Source: Azospirillum brasilense
GTDB lineage: Bacteria > Pseudomonadota > Alphaproteobacteria > Azospirillales > Azospirillaceae
Direction: 5' to 3'
DNA: 64,000 bases
NCBI RefSeq assembly: GCF_007827815.1
Contig: NZ_VITH01000006.1
Span: 186,001 to 250,000 of the forward strand
The notes under the pieces are model-generated. The model was not told where the DNA came from. It did no database searches and saw only the letters and a list, made by a program, of their open reading frames with translations. Positions within the stretch are counted from its first letter, which is position 1. Every line of letters begins with the position of its first letter. The translations under genes were made by a program, and so were the position numbers. Shown piece by piece: positions 7,660 to 16,718 of this stretch.

Positions 7660-8610
7660 TCAGAAAGCCACCTGATCGGCGCCCTTCAGCGCGAGCATGG
7701 CGCGCGCCTCGGCGGGGGTGGCGACCTCCAGCGACAGCTCTTCGAGAATCCGGCGAATCTTCGCCACCTGCTCCGCGCTGTTCCGGGCCAGCCGGCCCTT
7801 GCTGAGATACAGGCTGTCCTCCAGCCCGACCCGGACGTTGCCGCCCATGACCGCGGCCATGGTCGTGAAGGGGATCTGGTGACGCCCGGCGGCCAGCACC
7901 GACCATTCGTAATCCGTCCCGAACAGCCGGTCGGCGGTCTCGCGCATGAAGACGAGGTTGCGTTGCTCCGCGCCGATCCCGCCGAGAATGCCGAAGATCG
8001 TCTGGACGAAGAAGGGCGGCTTCACCAGCCCCCGATCGACGAAATGCGCGAGGTTGTAAAGGTGCCCGACGTCGTAGCACTCGAATTCGAAGCGCGTTCC
8101 GCAGCCCTCGCCCAGATGCTCCAGGATGGTGGCGATGTCGCGGAAGGTGTTGCGGAAGATGAAGTCGTCGGTGCTGCGCAGATAGGGCTCCTCCCAGTCG
8201 TGCTTCCAGCCCTGGTAACGGTCGGCCAGCGGGAAGATGCCGAAGTTCATCGAGCCCATGTTGAGCGAGCACATCTCCGGCCGGGCCTGGAGCGGGGCGG
8301 CGAGGCGCTCCTGCACCGTCATGTTGAGCGAGCCGCCGGTGGTGATGTTGAGCACCGCGTCGGTGGACTGCTTGAGGCGCGGCAGGAACTGCATGAACAC
8401 CGCCGGGTCCGGCGTCGGCTGCCCGGTGCGGGGGTCGCGGGCGTGCAGGTGGAGGATCGCGGCCCCGGCCTCGGCGGCGCCGACGCCCTGCTCGACGATC
8501 TCATCGGGCGTCACCGGCAGCGCGTCCGACATGGTCGGGGTGTGGATCGACCCCGTCAAGGCGCAGCTGATGATGACCTTCTTCTGTGGTGCCTTCTGTG
8601 GTGCGGCCAT
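7660..8610 (-). CDS. Beta-keto acid cleavage enzyme (BKACE, DUF849)
   Basis: 316-residue TIM-barrel protein of the BKACE family (formerly DUF849). These zinc-dependent enzymes condense a beta-keto acid with acetyl-CoA and release acetoacetate plus a new acyl-CoA. Visible family marks are KVIISCALTGSIHTP, AAILHLHARDP with the zinc-binding His residues, the TTGGS turn, the FECYDVGHL motif and GGNVRVGLEDSLYLSKG near the C terminus. The start is placed at ATG 8610, with AGGGA about 8 bp upstream; an upstream in-frame TTG at 8634 is less likely. It lies between a hydroxyacyl-type dehydrogenase and 3-hydroxybutyrate dehydrogenase, which fits oxidation, cleavage and acetoacetate removal. The keto acid is unknown; 3-dehydrocarnitine is one known BKACE substrate. 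Confidence 0.88.
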   Translation of the reverse strand: MAAPQKAPQKKVIISCALTGSIHTPTMSDALPVTPDEIVEQGVGAAEAGAAILHLHARDPRTGQPTPDPAVFMQFLPRLKQSTDAVLNITTGGSLNMTVQERLAAPLQARPEMCSLNMGSMNFGIFPLADRYQGWKHDWEEPYLRSTDDFIFRNTFRDIATILEHLGEGCGTRFEFECYDVGHLYNLAHFVDRGLVKPPFFVQTIFGILGGIGAEQRNLVFMRETADRLFGTDYEWSVLAAGRHQIPFTTMAAVMGGNVRVGLEDSLYLSKGRLARNSAEQVAKIRRILEELSLEVATPAEARAMLALKGADQVAF

Positions 8611-8667
8611 GGAACGTTCCCTGTGTGGGTTCAATTCGAAAGGAAAGGGGCGGTGAACGGCGCGCGG

Positions 8668-9579
8668 TCATCCGCGCTCGACGCCGTCCAGCCGCTGGAG
8701 GTGGGCCGCCAGACGGGCGTGGGTCTCGGTCCGCTGCGCCTCCGTCCAGCTCCGGAAACCGGCGCCGGATTTCATGCCCAGCCGCCCGGACGCGACGAGC
8801 TCGCGCAGCAGGGGCAACGGTTCCGGCGTCCGGTCGAGGTCGGGCAGGACATGCTCGTGCACCGCCAGGGTCAGGTCGGTGCCGACGAGGTCGGCGTTCT
8901 CCAGCGGCCCCAGCACGGCGAGGCGGCGGCCGAAGCTGGCCTTGACCACGGCGTCCACCGTCTCGGCGTCGCACACGCCGTTCTGGACGAGCGCGATCGC
9001 CTCGCGCCAGAGCGCGTGCTGCAACCGGTTGCCGATGAAACCGGGAACGTCCTTGCGGACATGCACCGGCGTCTTGCCGATCGCGGTCAGCAGCCCGATC
9101 ATCGCGGCGACCGCCGTGTCGGCGGTGTCGGCGGTCTGGATGACCTCGACGAGCGGAATCTGGTACGGCGGGTTCCACCAGTGGGTGCCAAGCGCACGGC
9201 TCTTGTCGCGGAGCGGTTCCATGATCCGGGTGATCGGGATCACCGACGTGTTGCTCGCCAGAAGCGCATGGGGCGGAGCGGCGGCCTCGACCGCCAGGAA
9301 GATCCGCTGCTTGAGGGGCAGATCCTCCGGAACCGCTTCGATGACGACGTCCGCGTCGCCGACGGCGTCCTCCAGGGAGTCGCAGGGCCGGATCCGCTCC
9401 GCGGCGCTGCCGTCCATTCCCAGAGTTTCAAGGTTGCCGCGGACCCGCCCGACGATGCCCGCCCGCCGGCCGGGATCGGGCTCCTGGATGGCGACGGGGT
9501 GCCCGGCGACGGCGAACGCCTGGGCAATCCCATGCCCCATCAACCCGGCACCGATGATTCCAACACGCTGCTGCGTCAT
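8668..9579 (-). CDS. 3-hydroxyacyl-CoA dehydrogenase-type oxidoreductase (beta-hydroxy acid dehydrogenase)
   Basis: 303-residue NAD-dependent dehydrogenase. The N-terminal Rossmann motif is VGIIGAGLMGHGIAQAFA, followed by the VVIEAVPEDLPLKQ segment, SNTSVIPITR, and the catalytic region GTHWWNPPYQIPLVEVI, where His and Glu form the family dyad. The helical C-terminal domain contains DVPGFIGNRLQHALWREA. Relatives include short 3-hydroxyacyl-CoA dehydrogenases, L-carnitine dehydrogenase and L-gulonate dehydrogenase. ATG 9579 is chosen because the protein then begins just before the Rossmann strand; upstream in-frame residues look non-native. It is the first gene after the sigma-54 promoter at 9669-9683. 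With BKACE next, the likely job is oxidation of a beta-hydroxy acid to the beta-keto acid. Carnitine is possible but not shown. Confidence 0.82.
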   Translation of the reverse strand: MTQQRVGIIGAGLMGHGIAQAFAVAGHPVAIQEPDPGRRAGIVGRVRGNLETLGMDGSAAERIRPCDSLEDAVGDADVVIEAVPEDLPLKQRIFLAVEAAAPPHALLASNTSVIPITRIMEPLRDKSRALGTHWWNPPYQIPLVEVIQTADTADTAVAAMIGLLTAIGKTPVHVRKDVPGFIGNRLQHALWREAIALVQNGVCDAETVDAVVKASFGRRLAVLGPLENADLVGTDLTLAVHEHVLPDLDRTPEPLPLLRELVASGRLGMKSGAGFRSWTEAQRTETHARLAAHLQRLDGVERG

Positions 9580-9668
9580 GCCTTTGCCGCTTCCCCCCTG
9601 CCTGATGGCGCTGCGACGGCCGTTCGGCCAATTGTTCGCTGCGCCCATATTTTCTTGGAGCAATCAAA

Positions 9669-9683
9669 GCAAGGGGCGTGCCA
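9669..9683 (-). promoter_or_regulatory. Sigma-54 (-24/-12) promoter
   Basis: Read on the minus strand, TGGCAC (9683-9678) is followed after five bases (GCCCC) by TTGC (9672-9669). That is an exact match to the sigma-54 consensus TGGCAC-N5-TTGC with the invariant GG and GC ten bases apart. It points at the dehydrogenase gene starting at 9579, with transcription expected near 9657. A sigma-54 activator gene lies divergently just upstream, which makes this promoter very credible. Confidence 0.9.
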
Positions 9684-9790
9684 ATGATGGGAAGCGTTGC
9701 CAGGAAACGGGTTGGGCCAAGCAGGTGGGCGGATTGCCTGGGGATCGGATCACCCGTCCGCTGAAGCCCCGGCAATCAGGGGTTCCGTCG

Positions 9791-9829
9791 TGTGCTGAAT
9801 TTTGACAAACAGTGTTCAGAATATTGACA
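9791..9829. promoter_or_regulatory. Tandem enhancer sites (candidate UAS) for the sigma-54 activator
   Basis: Two 17-bp sites at 9791-9807 and 9813-9829 share 14 of 17 bases. Each begins with TGT and ends with ACA (TGT-N11-ACA) around a common core of GAAT-N-TTGACA. Their starts are 22 bp apart, two helical turns, so both lie on one face of the DNA. They sit about 108-160 bp upstream of the sigma-54 promoter, at the expected distance for an enhancer, and just before the activator gene at 9855. Autoregulation is possible. Confidence 0.65.
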
Positions 9830-9854
9830 GAAACGACGCGGCGGGAGGCGGGCC

Positions 9855-11282
9855 ATGACGGCGGGACCAGATGAACACTTCGCGGCGGCGCGCGCCCTGA
9901 TGGTGATGATCGACGAGATGATCGACGGCGCCATCCTCGTCGACAAGGACGCGCGAATCGTCTGGTCCAATGATAAGCACGTCTGGTTCGATGACAAGCG
10001 CAAGGCGCTGCTGGGCATCCGCTCCCTGGCCGAGGTGGTGGGGCAGCCCGTCGAGCGGGTCATCCCGCACAGCCAGATGCGCGACGTGGTGGAGACCGGC
10101 CGCTCCTTCCCGCTCGACATCATGCGCTACGGCGAGCACACGCTGCTGGTCAGCCGCCTGCCCCTGCGCGACGAACAGGGGGAGATCATCGGCGCCCTCG
10201 CCTTCGCCCTGAAGAACAGCCTGACCTACCTCCGCCCCATCGCCGAGCGCTTCAACAAGCTGCAATCGCGCCTCGCGCGCATGGAACAGGAGCTTGCCGC
10301 CAGCCGGGCGCCGAAATACTCGGTCGAGAACCTCGTCGGCTTCAGCCCGGCGATGCTCCAGGTGAAGCGGCTGGTGCGCAAGGCGGGCCAGATCAACTCG
10401 GCGGTGCTGGTGCTGGGCGAGACGGGGACCGGAAAGGAGCTGGTCGCGCAGGCGATCCACGCCGCCTCGGACCGCGCCGACCGTCCCTTCGTCGGCGTCA
10501 ACGTCGCGGCGGTGCCTGAGAACCTGTTGGAGGCGGAGTTCTTCGGCGTCGCGCCGGGCGCCTACACCGGCGCGGGGCGCCAGCCGCGGCCCGGAAAATT
10601 CCAGCTCGCGCACGGTGGCACGCTGTTCCTCGACGAGATCGGCGACATGCCGCTGCCGCTTCAGGCCAAGCTGCTGCGCGTGCTTCAGGAGCGCGAGGTC
10701 GAGCCGCTCGGGTCCAACCAGGTCATCAAGGTCGATGTCCGCATCATCGCCGCGACCAGCCGGCCGTTGCCGGAGATGATGCGGAACGGCACCTTCCGCT
10801 CGGACCTCTATTACCGGCTCAACGTCTTCCCGATCCAGCTGCCGGCGCTGCGCGACCACAAGGAGGATCTGGAAATCCTCGCGTCGCTGTTCTCGGAACG
10901 GATGGCGGTCAGCCTCGACCAGCCGATGCGCGACCTCACCCCTGGGGCGCTCGACGCGCTGCGCGGACACGACTGGCCGGGCAACGTTCGTGAACTGGCC
11001 AACGTCATCGAGCAGGTCTATGTGCGCACCGAAGGCGAACGCATCCTGTCCGACGACTTCGCCGACATCCTTCCCGGAGCCGCCACCCGGCCAACCGCAC
11101 TGCCGGCGCGCAAGCGTCCCCTCGCCGACAGCATGGACGAGCTGGAACGCTCGCTCATCCTCGCCGCGCTCGAAGACGCGCAGGGCAACAAGCTCGAAGC
11201 CGCGCGGAGCCTCGGCCTGTCGCGCACCAACCTCTACGCGAAGCTGCGCAAGCACGGCATCACGGCGGACTCCGACGCGTAG
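9855..11282 (+). CDS. Sigma-54-dependent enhancer-binding activator (PAS / AAA+ / Fis-type HTH)
   Basis: 475 residues. A PAS-like sensory domain spans about 15-125. The AAA+ domain follows, with Walker A GETGTGKE (188-195), the sigma-54 contact loop as GAYTGA (235-240; GAFTGA is usual and the Tyr form is known in active members), Walker B GGTLFLDEIGD, and the arginine region SDLYYRLNVFPIQLP. A Fis-type helix-turn-helix at the end (NKLEAARSLGLSRTNLYAKLRKHGI) binds enhancers. GGGAGG lies 6 bp before the ATG. It is divergent from the four-gene operon that carries a perfect sigma-54 promoter, so it almost certainly controls it. The PAS domain suggests that a small metabolite, probably the operon's substrate, is the signal. 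No receiver domain is present. Confidence 0.93.
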   Translation: MTAGPDEHFAAARALMVMIDEMIDGAILVDKDARIVWSNDKHVWFDDKRKALLGIRSLAEVVGQPVERVIPHSQMRDVVETGRSFPLDIMRYGEHTLLVSRLPLRDEQGEIIGALAFALKNSLTYLRPIAERFNKLQSRLARMEQELAASRAPKYSVENLVGFSPAMLQVKRLVRKAGQINSAVLVLGETGTGKELVAQAIHAASDRADRPFVGVNVAAVPENLLEAEFFGVAPGAYTGAGRQPRPGKFQLAHGGTLFLDEIGDMPLPLQAKLLRVLQEREVEPLGSNQVIKVDVRIIAATSRPLPEMMRNGTFRSDLYYRLNVFPIQLPALRDHKEDLEILASLFSERMAVSLDQPMRDLTPGALDALRGHDWPGNVRELANVIEQVYVRTEGERILSDDFADILPGAATRPTALPARKRPLADSMDELERSLILAALEDAQGNKLEAARSLGLSRTNLYAKLRKHGITADSDA

Positions 11283-11310
11283 GCGCCGCACCGCCCCCCT
11301 TGTGGCAGGC

Positions 11311-14300
11311 TCACTCCGCCGGAGAGGTCTTCGCAGGCACGTCCACCGGGCCGCGGTGCGGGACGAGCCGTTCGGTCAGGCGCTGGAAGGCGACGAACAG
11401 GACCGGCACGAAGATGATGCCGACCAGCGTCGCCGCGGTCATGCCGCTGAAGACCGTCGTGCCGATCGACCGCCGGCTCGCCGCGCCGGCGCCGGTGGCG
11501 ACGAGCAGCGGCACCGCCCCCAGGATGAAGGCCAGCGCCGTCATCAGCACCGCGCGGAAGCGCTGGCGGGCGCCCATCACCGCGGAATCGAGGATGGGGT
11601 GGCCGGCGGCGCGCTGCTCCCGCGCGAATTCGACGATCAGGATGGCGTTCTTGGCGGCGAGGCCGACCAGCAGTACGAGGCCGATCTGCGCGTAGACGTC
11701 GTTGGCGATGCCGGCGACGCTCAGGCCGATGCCCGCCCCCAGCGCCGCGATGGCCACCGACAGCAGAACGGCCAGCGGGATCAGCCAGTTCTCGTACTGC
11801 GCCACCAGGAACAGATAGCCGAACATCACCGCCAGCCCGAAGATGATGACCGTCTGGTTGCCGATGCGGCTCTCCTGATAGGACAGGCCGGTCCATTCCG
11901 TGGCGTAGCCCGCCGGCAGGGTGCGGCCCGCCACCTCCTGCATCGCCGCCAGAGCCTGTCCGGAGCTGCCGCCGGGGGCCGGGTTGCCGTTGACCGAGGC
12001 GGAGAGGAACTGGTCGTAGCGGACGAGGCTGTCGGGGGCGAGCGTGTTGCGGATGGTCACAATGCTGCGCAGCGGCACCATGTCCCCCGACGAACTCCGC
12101 ACATAGAGCTGGTCGATGGCCGCCACCTCGTCGCGGTGCTCCGCGGCGTCCTGCACCTGGACCTGGAAGACCCGGCCGTAGAGGTTGAAATCGTTGACGT
12201 ACTGTGAGCCGAGATGGGCCTGCAGCGTGGTGAAGACGTCGCCCGGCGAGACGCCGAGCAGCGCCGCCTTGGTGCGGTCGAGGTCGACGAACAGGTGCGG
12301 CACGTCAGGGCTGAAGGTGCTGAAGACCGCCGACAGCCGGGCGTCCTGGTTGGCGGCGACCAGCAGGCCGCGCAGCACCGCGCCCAGCTGCTGCGCGGAT
12401 TGCCCGCCCAGCGCCTGGACCTGGAGCTGGAAGCCGCCGGTGCTGCCGAGACCGGGGATGGAGGGCGGGTTGAAGGCGGCGATGGTCGCCTGCGGCACCG
12501 CCGCGAGTTGCGGGCGCAGCCGGCCCAGCAGCGCGTCCACCGTCTCGTCGGCCCCCCGTTCCCCCCAGGGCTTCAGCACGGCGATCTGCAGACCGACGTT
12601 GGAAGCGGCCCCGCTGAGGATGCTGTAGCCGGCGATGGAGATCACGTGGGCGACACCCGGCGTTGCGCGCAGGCGCTCGTTGACGTCGTTCATCACCGCC
12701 TCCGTCCGGCTCAGCGACGCGGCGCTCGGCAACTGAACGTTGACGAAGAAGTACCCTTGGTCCTCCGACGGCAGGAAGGCGGTGGGCAGGCTTCGCAGCA
12801 GCAGGACGGCCCCGGCGGTCAGCAGGGCGAAGACGGCGATCCCGATCACCAGCTTGCGCGACAGCCAGCCGACGAGGCCGCCGTAGCGGTCGCGCACTCC
12901 GTCCAGCCCGCGGTTGAAGGCGGCCAGCGGACGCCAGGGCCGGCCCGGCGGGCGCAGCAGCAGACCGCACAGCGCCGGGGTCAGCGTCAGCGACACCATG
13001 CCGGAAATCAGGAAGGACGTGGTGATGGTGACCGCGAACTGCCGGTAGAGCTGGCCGGTGATGCCCGGCAGGAAGGCCACCGGCACGAACACCGCGGCCA
13101 GCACCAGGGTGGAGGCGACGATGGCGCCGGTCACCTGCTCCATGGCGATGCGGCTGGCCGAGGGGGCGGGCTGGTCGGGATGCTCCTCCATCACCCGGCG
13201 GACATTCTCGACCACCACGATGGCGTCGTCGACGACCAGCCCGATCGCCAGCACCAGCGCGAACAGGGTGATGGTGTTGGCGCTGTAGCCCAGCACCAGC
13301 AGCACCGCGAAGACGCCGATGATCGACACCGGGATCGCCAGGGTCGGGATCAGCGTCGCCCGCCAGTCCTGCAGGAAGACGTAGATGACCACCACCACCA
13401 GCAGGAAGGTGATGCCCAGCGTCAGCACGATCTCCTCGATCGTCGCGCTGACGAAGCTGGTGGTGTCGAAGACGACGGCGTAGTCCAGCCCCTCCGGGAA
13501 ACGGCCGGACAGCCGCTCCAGCTCGGCCCGCACCGCCTTGGCCACGTCCAGCGCGTTGGCGTCCGGCGACTGGTAGACGACCAGGGTCGCCGCCGGGTTG
13601 CCGTCCAGCTTGGCGGTGGAGCTGTAGCTCTGCGCCCCCAGCTCCACCCGACCGATGTCGCCCAGCCGCACCACGCCGCCGTCCGCGTTGGTGCGCACGA
13701 TGATGTTGGCGAACTGCTTGGGATCGTCCAACCGGCCGCGGGCGAGGATGGTCAATTGCTGTTGCTGCCCGTCGGGGACGGGTGGAGCGCCGATCTGCCC
13801 CGCCGAGGCCTGGAGATTCTGGTTCTGGATCGCCGCGACCACGTCCGCCGCGGTGATGCCCAGCGCCGTCATGCGGTTTGGGTCCATCCAGACGCGCATG
13901 GCGTAGGTCAGCGCCCCCATCACCTGCGCGTCGCCGACGCCGGGCACCCGCGCGATGGCGTCGCGCAGATTGATGCTGGCGTAGTTGGAGATGAAGATCG
14001 GGTCGAACTGGCCGCCGGGCGAGAAGACGTTGACGGCCATCAGCATGTTCGACGACTGCTTGCGCACCGTGACGCCCTGGCGCGACACCTCCGACGGCAG
14101 GGTCGGCGTGGCGAGCGACAGGCGGTTCTGCACGTTGATCTGCGCCAGATCCGGGTCGGTGCCCTGCGCGAAGGTGACCGACAGCGTGTAGGCGCCGGTG
14201 TCGGTGCTGGTCGAGGACATGTAGAGCATGCCCTCCACCCCGTTCACCTGCGCCTCGATCGGGGCGGCGACGCTGTCGGCGACGACCTGGGCGTTGGCGC

Positions 14301-14454
14301 CGGGATAGGTGGCGGAGACCTGCACCGAGGGCGGGGTAATCGGCGGGAACTGCGCCACCGGGATGGCCAGGATGGCCAGCGCCCCCGCGATGGTCACGAC
14401 CAGCGCGATGACGATGGCGAGGTTCGGGCGCCGGATGAACAGGCCGGAGAACAT
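11311..14454 (-). CDS. RND-family multidrug efflux permease (AcrB/MexB type, HAE1)
   Basis: 1047 residues, the usual size of HAE1 RND pumps. Twelve membrane helices are expected, with one near the N terminus ([28 protein letters not shown]). The proton-relay residues are visible: the Asp pair in [14 protein letters not shown] and the Lys in [14 protein letters not shown]. The two large periplasmic loops carry the [18 protein letters not shown] and [14 protein letters not shown] segments. It works as a trimer that expels drugs, detergents or phenolics through an outer-membrane channel. It lies 6 bp after the periplasmic adaptor gene. No channel gene or local TetR-type repressor is present. It ends 28 bp from the convergent sigma-54 activator gene. 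The pump substrate is unknown. Confidence 0.95.
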   Translation of the reverse strand: MFSGLFIRRPNLAIVIALVVTIAGALAILAIPVAQFPPITPPSVQVSATYPGANAQVVADSVAAPIEAQVNGVEGMLYMSSTSTDTGAYTLSVTFAQGTDPDLAQINVQNRLSLATPTLPSEVSRQGVTVRKQSSNMLMAVNVFSPGGQFDPIFISNYASINLRDAIARVPGVGDAQVMGALTYAMRVWMDPNRMTALGITAADVVAAIQNQNLQASAGQIGAPPVPDGQQQQLTILARGRLDDPKQFANIIVRTNADGGVVRLGDIGRVELGAQSYSSTAKLDGNPAATLVVYQSPDANALDVAKAVRAELERLSGRFPEGLDYAVVFDTTSFVSATIEEIVLTLGITFLLVVVVIYVFLQDWRATLIPTLAIPVSIIGVFAVLLVLGYSANTITLFALVLAIGLVVDDAIVVVENVRRVMEEHPDQPAPSASRIAMEQVTGAIVASTLVLAAVFVPVAFLPGITGQLYRQFAVTITTSFLISGMVSLTLTPALCGLLLRPPGRPWRPLAAFNRGLDGVRDRYGGLVGWLSRKLVIGIAVFALLTAGAVLLLRSLPTAFLPSEDQGYFFVNVQLPSAASLSRTEAVMNDVNERLRATPGVAHVISIAGYSILSGAASNVGLQIAVLKPWGERGADETVDALLGRLRPQLAAVPQATIAAFNPPSIPGLGSTGGFQLQVQALGGQSAQQLGAVLRGLLVAANQDARLSAVFSTFSPDVPHLFVDLDRTKAALLGVSPGDVFTTLQAHLGSQYVNDFNLYGRVFQVQVQDAAEHRDEVAAIDQLYVRSSSGDMVPLRSIVTIRNTLAPDSLVRYDQFLSASVNGNPAPGGSSGQALAAMQEVAGRTLPAGYATEWTGLSYQESRIGNQTVIIFGLAVMFGYLFLVAQYENWLIPLAVLLSVAIAALGAGIGLSVAGIANDVYAQIGLVLLVGLAAKNAILIVEFAREQRAAGHPILDSAVMGARQRFRAVLMTALAFILGAVPLLVATGAGAASRRSIGTTVFSGMTAATLVGIIFVPVLFVAFQRLTERLVPHRGPVDVPAKTSPAE

Positions 14455-14460
14455 GGGCGC

Positions 14461-15603
14461 TTATCCTCGCGGCTGTTCGGCGGTCTGCGGCGCTCGCTCG
14501 GGCTGCACGGCCATGCCGGGGCGGACCTTCTGGGCGCCGCCGACGATGACGGTCTCGCCGGCCTGCACGCCCTTGGGCACGGCGATCACCTGGTCGAGCT
14601 GCGGTCCGGGCTCGATGGGGCGGCGCTGCGCCCGGTTCTGCTGGTCGAGCACCAGGACGTAGCTGCCCTGCTGGTCCTGCTGGATGGCCGACACGGGGAC
14701 CACCGGCTGCCGCTCGGTCTGCGCCGGGCGGATCAGAACGGTGACGTACTGGCCGGGCAGCAGGAGCGCCTTCGGGTTCGCGAAATCGGCGTAGACGGGG
14801 ATCGTCCCGGTCTGCGGGTCGATGCGGTTGCTGGCGAAGGACACCTTGCCCGTCTGCCCGTACTCGGAGCCGTCGGCCAGCCGCAGGGCCGGCACGAAGC
14901 GGTTCACCGCGTCGGCGGAGGCGAGGTCGGGGTCGGCGCGCCGAACCTCCAGAAGGTCGCGGTCGCTGACCGAGAAGACGACCCGGATGGGATCGAGCTG
15001 GACGACGGTGGCGAGCGGGCCGCTGGATGGGCTAACGAGGTCGCCCACCGTCATCGCGGTGGCGCCGACCCGCCCCTCGATGGGCGAGGTGATCCGCGTG
15101 TAGCCGAGGTTCAGCTCCGCCTGCCGCAGCTTGGCCTGCGTCTGCATGATGTCGGCTTCCGCGGTCTCCTGCCCCGCCTGGGCCTGATCGACGTCGGCCT
15201 GCGAAATATTGCCGCGGGTCCGCAGTTCCTGCGCGCGCTGGAAGGCGCGCTGGGCCTCGCGCAGGGTCGCCTGGGCGCGGGCGAGGTCGGCCTTGGCGCT
15301 GTCCACGGCGGCTTGGTAGGGGGCCGGCTCGATGACGTAGAGCAGGGTGTCCTTGGTGACGTTCCGCCCTTCCTGGAAGGCCACCTGCTCGATGAAGCCC
15401 TCGACACGGGCACGGGCCTCGAAGTCCTGGATCGCCTGGACGCGGCCGATGAATTCGCTGGTCGGGGTGACCTCGCGGTCGCGCACCACCTCGGTCGTGA
15501 CCGTGGGGGGCGGCGCGTTCGCCGGCTGCTGGGCCAGGACCCCACCCGACAAGAGCAGGGCGGGCAGGCACGAGGCGACGAGGCTGTGGCGAAGGCGCAG
15601 CAT
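14461..15603 (-). CDS. RND efflux periplasmic adaptor (membrane fusion protein, AcrA/MexA type)
   Basis: 380 residues. An N-terminal export signal (to about residue 25, LSGGVLAQQ) has no lipobox cysteine, unlike AcrA and MexA. The barrel-sandwich, hairpin and beta-barrel modules follow in order: FIGRVQAIQDFEARARVEGFIEQVAFQEGRNV, a coiled-coil hairpin at about 95-165 (AKADLARAQATLREAQRAFQ onward), RITSPIEGRVG, and VSFASNRIDPQTGTI in the barrel. The protein bridges the inner-membrane pump and an outer-membrane channel. It is the first gene of a two-gene operon with the RND permease 6 bp downstream. The gene starts at ATG 15603. Nothing in the upstream 160 bp clearly identifies a regulator. Confidence 0.93.
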   Translation of the reverse strand: MLRLRHSLVASCLPALLLSGGVLAQQPANAPPPTVTTEVVRDREVTPTSEFIGRVQAIQDFEARARVEGFIEQVAFQEGRNVTKDTLLYVIEPAPYQAAVDSAKADLARAQATLREAQRAFQRAQELRTRGNISQADVDQAQAGQETAEADIMQTQAKLRQAELNLGYTRITSPIEGRVGATAMTVGDLVSPSSGPLATVVQLDPIRVVFSVSDRDLLEVRRADPDLASADAVNRFVPALRLADGSEYGQTGKVSFASNRIDPQTGTIPVYADFANPKALLLPGQYVTVLIRPAQTERQPVVPVSAIQQDQQGSYVLVLDQQNRAQRRPIEPGPQLDQVIAVPKGVQAGETVIVGGAQKVRPGMAVQPERAPQTAEQPRG

Positions 15604-15764
15604 CGAGAGGACTCCCGGTCAGCCGTGCCCTGGTAAACACGGGCCGGTGCCAATCGGGTACAGCGATGCCGGTGAATAATTGGGGTGATGGCGGGGCCTT
15701 TGGCGAAAGGCGCCGGGGGCACCGCTCCATCGTCGCGACAGGCGCGGGAACGGATGCTGGAAAC

Positions 15765-15800
15765 GCATGGGGACCGCCCCACGAAGGGCGGTCCCCATGC
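15765..15800 (-). terminator. Intrinsic terminator after infC
   Basis: A perfect 15-bp stem, GCATGGGGACCGCCC at 15765-15779 and its complement at 15786-15800, encloses a 6-base loop. It begins 32 bp past the infC stop codon. Read on the minus strand a short T-containing tract (GTTTCC) follows the stem. It separates infC from the RND operon downstream. Confidence 0.8.
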
Positions 15801-15831
15801 CGTCAAACAGACTGTCGAACGCGTCGGCCGG

Positions 15832-16365
15832 TCAGCGCGGGGCGATGACCATGACCATCATGCGCCCTTCCATCCGGGGCATCTGCTCAACCTTGGCGAT
15901 GTCCTCGAACTGGTCGCGCACGCGGATCAGCACGTTCATGCCGATGTCCTGGTGCGCCATTTCGCGCCCGCGGAACCGCATGGTCATCTTGACCTTGTCG
16001 CCCTCTTCGAGGAAGCGCCGCGCCGCCCGCATCTTCACGTCATAGTCGTGATCATCGATGTTCGGCCGGAGCTTCAGCTCCTTGATCTCGATGATCTTCT
16101 GCTTCTTGCGCGCCTCGTTGGCCTTCTTCTGCTCCTCGAACCGGAACCGGCCGTAGTCGAGGATCTTGCAGACAGGCGGCTCCGCCTGGGGGGCCACCTC
16201 AACGAGGTCGAGTTCAGCCTCGACCGCAGCGTCGAAGGCGTCGCGCAGCGAGACCACGCCGATCATCTCACCATTGGCACCGACGAGGCGAACCGTGCGT
16301 GCCGTGATTTCCCGATTGATGCGCGGGCCTTCGCGGACCGGGTCCGCATCGTAGAGTTTAGCTAT
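15832..16365 (-). CDS. infC: Translation initiation factor IF-3
   Basis: 177 residues when read from an ATA codon at 16365. The N-terminal domain holds [22 protein letters not shown] and the linker is Lys-rich ([14 protein letters not shown]). The C-terminal domain has [21 protein letters not shown] and the 30S-binding [20 protein letters not shown]-3 binds the 30S subunit, blocks premature joining of 50S and favours canonical start codons. No ATG, GTG or TTG gives the full N-terminal domain; the first in-frame ATG (16266) would delete about 33 conserved residues. GGAG lies 7 bp before the ATA. A rare start codon is known for infC (AUU in E. coli), where it makes IF-3 repress its own synthesis. 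rpsU lies 93 bp upstream on the same strand. Confidence 0.93.
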   Translation of the reverse strand: MAKLYDADPVREGPRINREITARTVRLVGANGEMIGVVSLRDAFDAAVEAELDLVEVAPQAEPPVCKILDYGRFRFEEQKKANEARKKQKIIEIKELKLRPNIDDHDYDVKMRAARRFLEEGDKVKMTMRFRGREMAHQDIGMNVLIRVRDQFEDIAKVEQMPRMEGRMMVMVIAPR

Positions 16366-16457
16366 GTCCTGTCTCCAACGGTCTGTCCGGCGAGGAACCG
16401 GAATGGGTGCTGACGGCCCTGACGCCGTCCCTCAAATTAAGGCATCTGTGGCCACGG

Positions 16458-16661
16458 TCAATAGCCCTCGCGCAGCAAACGCTTGCGCAGCAGCTTTCGC
16501 CGCCGCCGGACCGATTCCGCCGCCTGCCGTGCCCGGCGCTCCGAGGGCTTCTCGTAACGCCGATGCAGCTTCATCTCACGAAAAAGCCCTTCGCGCTGCA
16601 TTTTTCTTTTCAGGACGCGCAAAGCGCCCCCGACATCGTTGTCGCGAACCTGGACGAGCAT
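16458..16661 (-). CDS. rpsU: 30S ribosomal protein S21 (bS21)
   Basis: 67 residues, strongly basic, matching bS21 end to end. The N-terminal strand is [20 protein letters not shown], followed by [26 protein letters not shown] and an Arg/Lys-rich tail ([16 protein letters not shown]). The protein binds late on the 30S platform near the 3' end of 16S rRNA and influences start-site selection. It starts at ATG 16661 with GGGAGG about 11 bp upstream. It lies 93 bp upstream of infC on the same strand, so the two translation genes may be co-transcribed; infC is more often linked to thrS, rpmI and rplT. Confidence 0.95.
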   Translation of the reverse strand: MLVQVRDNDVGGALRVLKRKMQREGLFREMKLHRRYEKPSERRARQAAESVRRRRKLLRKRLLREGY

Positions 16662-16718
16662 AGGGTGGCTGTCCTCCCAACCGCTTGTGTGGAAAAGGTT
16701 TTTCGACGAAATCGCTGC

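Noticed and set aside
5563-9579. Naming the operon as carnitine catabolism
   Set aside because: BKACE and a hydroxyacyl-type dehydrogenase fit, but the betainyl-CoA thioesterase and a carnitine-type transporter are missing, and the dehydrogenase motif (THWWNPPYQIPLVEV) is not specific to carnitine dehydrogenase.
12214-15636. A 1140-codon open frame on the plus strand, opposite the RND genes
   Set aside because: The minus strand encodes clear RND pump and adaptor proteins. The plus-strand product is His/Arg/Gln-rich nonsense.
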